This document shows, piece after piece, positions 5,437 to 8,045 of a DNA stretch of 8,045 nt. The notes under the pieces are model-generated. The model saw nothing but the letters and a program-made list of their open reading frames with translations. It was not told where the DNA came from and made no database searches. The stretch's first letter is position 1; each line of letters starts with the position of its first letter. The stretch comes from Candidatus Odyssella thessalonicensis (GTDB lineage Bacteria; Pseudomonadota; Alphaproteobacteria; Bin65): the NCBI GenBank assembly GCA_005240015.1, contig SBBV01000473.1:1-8045 (forward strand), written 5' to 3'. The position numbers and the translations under genes are program-made.

Positions 5437-6897
5437 CTAAGACGTCACGCGGAACACCGCGCCCATTCCCGATTCCTGATGCTCGAGGATGTGGCAATGG
5501 AGCATCCAGTCGCCGGGATTGTCGGCGACGAAGGCGATCTCCGCGCTCTCCTGCTGTGTGAGCAGGATCGTGTCGCTCAAGAGCGGCGTCTCGAGCGCCT
5601 TGCCATTGCGCATGACGATGCGGAAGGTGTGGCCGTGCAGGTGGATCGGGTGATCGAACACGGTGTCGTTCTTGAGCGCGAAGATCACCGTCGCGCCACG
5701 CTCCAGCGTGAAGCTCGGCGGAATGCGCTGATGGTCGTGCCCGCCGGCCGCGTGGATCAGCGGCTTGCCGTTGACGGTCCAGGCGCCGTGCGGGTGCGCG
5801 GGATCGGCGCCCGGCTGCGGCCGCATCGGCATGCCCGGCCGCGCGCCGCCCGCGAAGACGAGCGCGTGGCGCTCGGCTCCGGCCAGCGCCGGCATGGCGA
5901 TGGGATTGGCTGCGAGCGGCGTGGGCGGCGGCAAGGGTGCTGCGCGCAGCGGCGCCTCATCACGGTAGACGAATTGCGCGATCGCGACCGGATCGTCACC
6001 GGGCGGATAATGCAGTAGCAGATCGCGCTCGCCCGCGTCGCCGGTGGCGTCAATGAGCAGATCGGTGCGCATGCCCGAGCCGAGCACGAGCCGTTCCTTG
6101 CCGAGCCGGCGCGGCGCCACCGGCTGGCCGTCGAGCGCGATCAGCCAAGGATCGTGGCCTTCGAAGCTCAGCTCGAAGATGCGCGCGTTGGCCACGTTCA
6201 AGAGGCGCAGCCGCACGCGCTCGTTGCGCCGGAGCGGCACCTCGCCGCCGGGCGCGCCGTTGATCGTGATCGTGCCGCCGAGCCGGCCGTCGTGGCTGCG
6301 CTCGTGGGCATTGGCGAAGTCGGGGTCGATGCTGCCGTCGTCCTTGAGCTTCCAGTCGGAGAGCACCCAGACGAGCTCGCGATCGACGCGCGGCGGCGTC
6401 GTTTCCTCCACGATGAGCGGCCCCGAAAGCCCGCGCCCGAGCTGCTCGGCGCTGTTGCCGTGCGGGTGGTACCAGTAGGTGCCGGCATCGGCGCAGACGA
6501 AGCTGTAAGGGTAGACCTCGCCCGGCGCCACCGCGTGCTGCGTCACGTCCGGCACGCCGTCCATATCGTTGGGCACGCGGATGCCGTGCCAGTGGATCGT
6601 GGTCGGCTGCGGGAGGCGGTTGACGAGCGCCACGTCGAGCCGCTCGCCCTGGCGCACGCGCAGGATGGGGCCGGGTGCCTGGCCCTCGTAGCCCCAGATC
6701 TCGGTCGCGGGCTTGGCGGCGCCGCGCAGCGCCGTGCGGCCGGGCCGCGCCGTGAGTGTGTAGCGCGCGCCCGCATGGCGTGCGGCCGAGGCGGGAAGGG
6801 CGGCGCAGAGCGCAGCCGCGCCGGCGCCGAGCGCGGCGGCGCCGAGCAGGGCACGCCGCGTGACGGGCGCGCGGGGGCGGGGGAAGTCACTGGGCAT
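5437..6897 (-). CDS. Tat-exported multicopper oxidase (laccase/CueO/CopA-like)
   Basis: This is a three-cupredoxin-domain oxidase of 486 residues. It begins with a twin-arginine signal (PVTRRALLGAAALGAGAAAL, residues 11-30), so it is folded with copper in the cytoplasm before export. All four copper-ligand motifs are intact: HWHG (102-105), YWYHPHG (141-147), HPIHLHGH (416-423) and HCHILEHQESGM (468-479). In the last motif Cys469 and Met479 serve the type 1 copper. Such enzymes couple one-electron oxidation of phenols, metals (Cu(I), Fe(II), Mn(II)) or other donors to reduction of O2 to water in the periplasm. A segment with several Met and His (about 355-390, GMPMRP and HPHGAW, GGHDHQ) is only mildly enriched, unlike the long Met-rich insert of CueO. 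No copper-resistance partner genes are visible, so the substrate stays open. The start at 6897 has only a weak ribosome binding site. Confidence 0.93.
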   Translation of the reverse strand: MPSDFPRPRAPVTRRALLGAAALGAGAAALCAALPASAARHAGARYTLTARPGRTALRGAAKPATEIWGYEGQAPGPILRVRQGERLDVALVNRLPQPTTIHWHGIRVPNDMDGVPDVTQHAVAPGEVYPYSFVCADAGTYWYHPHGNSAEQLGRGLSGPLIVEETTPPRVDRELVWVLSDWKLKDDGSIDPDFANAHERSHDGRLGGTITINGAPGGEVPLRRNERVRLRLLNVANARIFELSFEGHDPWLIALDGQPVAPRRLGKERLVLGSGMRTDLLIDATGDAGERDLLLHYPPGDDPVAIAQFVYRDEAPLRAAPLPPPTPLAANPIAMPALAGAERHALVFAGGARPGMPMRPQPGADPAHPHGAWTVNGKPLIHAAGGHDHQRIPPSFTLERGATVIFALKNDTVFDHPIHLHGHTFRIVMRNGKALETPLLSDTILLTQQESAEIAFVADNPGDWMLHCHILEHQESGMGAVFRVTS

Positions 6898-7033
6898 GCC
6901 GGGAATCTACCGCGCGGCCGCTCACGGGCAAATGACATTACCGCGCAAACGAATACCAGACCCGCGGGCCGGCCCCTGGTCGACGCGCCGGCCTCCCATG
7001 CTATGGTCCGGCCCGCCAGAAGGGATCCCGACC
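6898..7033. promoter_or_regulatory. Divergent promoter region, oxidase versus amidohydrolase
   Basis: This 136-base gap separates the two outward-facing genes, so both promoters should lie here. For the plus-strand gene, TATGGT at 7002-7007 is a possible -10 box with only a poor -35 (TCGACG, 6980-6985, 16-base spacing). Its ribosome binding site AGGGA at 7021-7025 is well placed before the ATG at 7034. For the minus-strand oxidase, TAATGT around 6934-6939 is a weak -10 candidate. The left part is AT-richer than the surroundings. No operator palindrome was convincing. Confidence 0.35.
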
Positions 7034-8045
7034 ATGCCCATCGTCAACCGCATCGCCGAATTCCATGCCGACATGACCGCATGGCGGCGCGACATCCACG
7101 CCCATCCCGAAACCGCGTTCGAGGAGCACCGCACCTCGCAAATCGTGGCCGACAAGCTCAAGAGCTTCGGCATCGAGGTGCACAAGGGCCTCGCCGGCAC
7201 CGGCGTGGTCGGGACCTTGAAGGCCGGCAACGGCCGCCGCGCGATCGCGCTGCGCGCCGACATGGACGCCCTCCACATGCCCGAGGCCAACGGCTTCGCG
7301 CACGCCTCCAAGCACAACGGCAAGATGCACGCCTGCGGCCACGACGGGCACACGACGATGCTGCTGGGCGCCGCGCGCTATCTCGCCGAGACCCGGAACT
7401 TCGACGGCACCGTGCATTTCGTGTTCCAGCCGGCAGAGGAGAACGAGGGCGGCGGCCGCGTCATGGTCGAGCAGGGGCTGTTCGAGAAGTTCCCCGTCGA
7501 ATCGATCTACGGCATGCACAATTGGCCGGGCCTGCCGCCGGGCAAGGTCTCGGTCCGGAGCGGCCCCACCATGGCCGCGTTCGACATCTTCGAGGTCGTG
7601 ATCCAGGGGAAAGGCACGCATGGCGCGATGCCGCATCTCGGCATCGATCCGGTCGTGGTCGCGGCCGAGATCGTGCTGGCGCTCCAGACCATCGCCAGCC
7701 GCGCCACCGATCCGCTCGATTCGGTCGTGGTGAGCGTCACACAGCTGCATGGCGGCGACACCTGGAACGTGATCCCCGACACGGTCACGCTGCGCGGCAC
7801 CGCGCGCGCGTTCAAGCCGGCCATCCACGACGGCATCGAGCCCGCGATCAGGCGCATCGCCGGCGGCATCTGCCAGGCGCATGGCTGCACGTTCACCATG
7901 CGCTACGAAAAGCGCTATCCGCCCACGATCAACACCGAGGCGGAGACCGAGTTCTGCGCCAAGGTGGCGGCCGGCGTCGTCGGCAGGGAGAACGTGCTGC
8001 GCGACCATCCGCCCTCGATGGGCTCCGAGGACTTCGCCTGGATGC
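7034..8045 (+). CDS. M20-family amidohydrolase (hippurate hydrolase/IAA-amino-acid hydrolase type), 3' end missing
   Basis: The frame from the ATG at 7034 gives 337 residues and runs off the window; relatives are about 380-400 long, so some 50 residues are missing. The metal-binding signature of the M20D subfamily is intact. RADMDAL (74-80) supplies the catalytic-loop aspartates, and MHACGHDGH (98-106) has the metal ligands Cys101 and His103. PAEENEGGG (133-141) has the catalytic/ligand glutamates 135-136, and MHNWP (161-165) has His162. A dimerisation (lid) domain starts at about 180 with VVIQGKGTHGAMPHLGIDPV. The final MGSEDFAW precedes the last metal ligand, which lies outside. These cytoplasmic enzymes, which use two divalent metal ions, cleave N-acyl amino acids such as N-benzoylglycine or auxin conjugates. 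The exact substrate cannot be told from sequence. AGGGA lies 8 bases before the start. It is the only complete-start plus-strand gene and is divergent from the oxidase. Confidence 0.93.
   Translation, partial: MPIVNRIAEFHADMTAWRRDIHAHPETAFEEHRTSQIVADKLKSFGIEVHKGLAGTGVVGTLKAGNGRRAIALRADMDALHMPEANGFAHASKHNGKMHACGHDGHTTMLLGAARYLAETRNFDGTVHFVFQPAEENEGGGRVMVEQGLFEKFPVESIYGMHNWPGLPPGKVSVRSGPTMAAFDIFEVVIQGKGTHGAMPHLGIDPVVVAAEIVLALQTIASRATDPLDSVVVSVTQLHGGDTWNVIPDTVTLRGTARAFKPAIHDGIEPAIRRIAGGICQAHGCTFTMRYEKRYPPTINTEAETEFCAKVAAGVVGRENVLRDHPPSMGSEDFAWM

Noticed and set aside
7001..8008. 335-residue minus-strand frame opposite the amidohydrolase
   Set aside because: Antisense of a clear M20 enzyme with intact metal motifs; composition is His/Asp/Arg/Ala shadow.

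Overview
The window is GC-rich, densely coded DNA, probably from an alphaproteobacterium (Hyphomicrobiales- or Rhodospirillales-like). The grounds are the strong GC bias at third codon positions, long open antisense frames, AGGGA/GGAGG-type ribosome binding sites, and the style of the proteins and intergenic palindromes. This placement is inference; no marker gene is present.

All genes except the right-most run on the minus strand, so the biological order is right to left. A Tat-exported multicopper oxidase (5437-6897) is followed by an unrecognised lipoprotein (4378-5313), then a stretch packed with hairpins (4104-4376), then a small lipoprotein whose frame is broken near its end (3533-4058). 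Next is a vitamin B12 uptake locus: a sigma-70-type promoter (3484-3512), a cobalamin riboswitch (about 3265-3476), a leader with competing hairpins, the TonB-dependent receptor btuB (1214-3160), a cloverleaf-like palindromic repeat (1066-1188), and the periplasmic binding protein btuF (start 1043). At the right edge, divergent from the oxidase, is the first 337 codons of an M20-family amidohydrolase (7034-8045, running off the window).

The B12 genes form one pathway. BtuB takes cobalamin across the outer membrane, BtuF carries it through the periplasm, and BtuC (only its first 58 codons are present) is the inner-membrane permease. The riboswitch should shut the transcript down when cobalamin is plentiful.

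The most notable structural observation is at the left edge. Bases 1-370 are inverted relative to the rest of the locus. The minus-strand btuF frame stops making sense at 350-370, and its missing C-terminus, followed by the start of btuC, lies on the plus strand from base 1. A perfect 21-bp inverted repeat (1-21 and 350-370) bounds the segment. Inverting it on paper restores, in frame, a complete 286-residue BtuF overlapping btuC by ATGA. The repeat begins at exactly base 1, and the btuC sequence beyond the repeat core does not look native. A fold-back chimera or assembly misjoin at a contig end is therefore the leading explanation, with a real invertible segment as the alternative.

I see no clear sign of a novel defence, mobile or biosynthetic system. 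The least explained items are the two elaborate intergenic palindromes: the 'palindrome of palindromes' at 4104-4317 and the four-stem element at 1066-1188. The proposed expression platform of the btuB leader also deserves checking.
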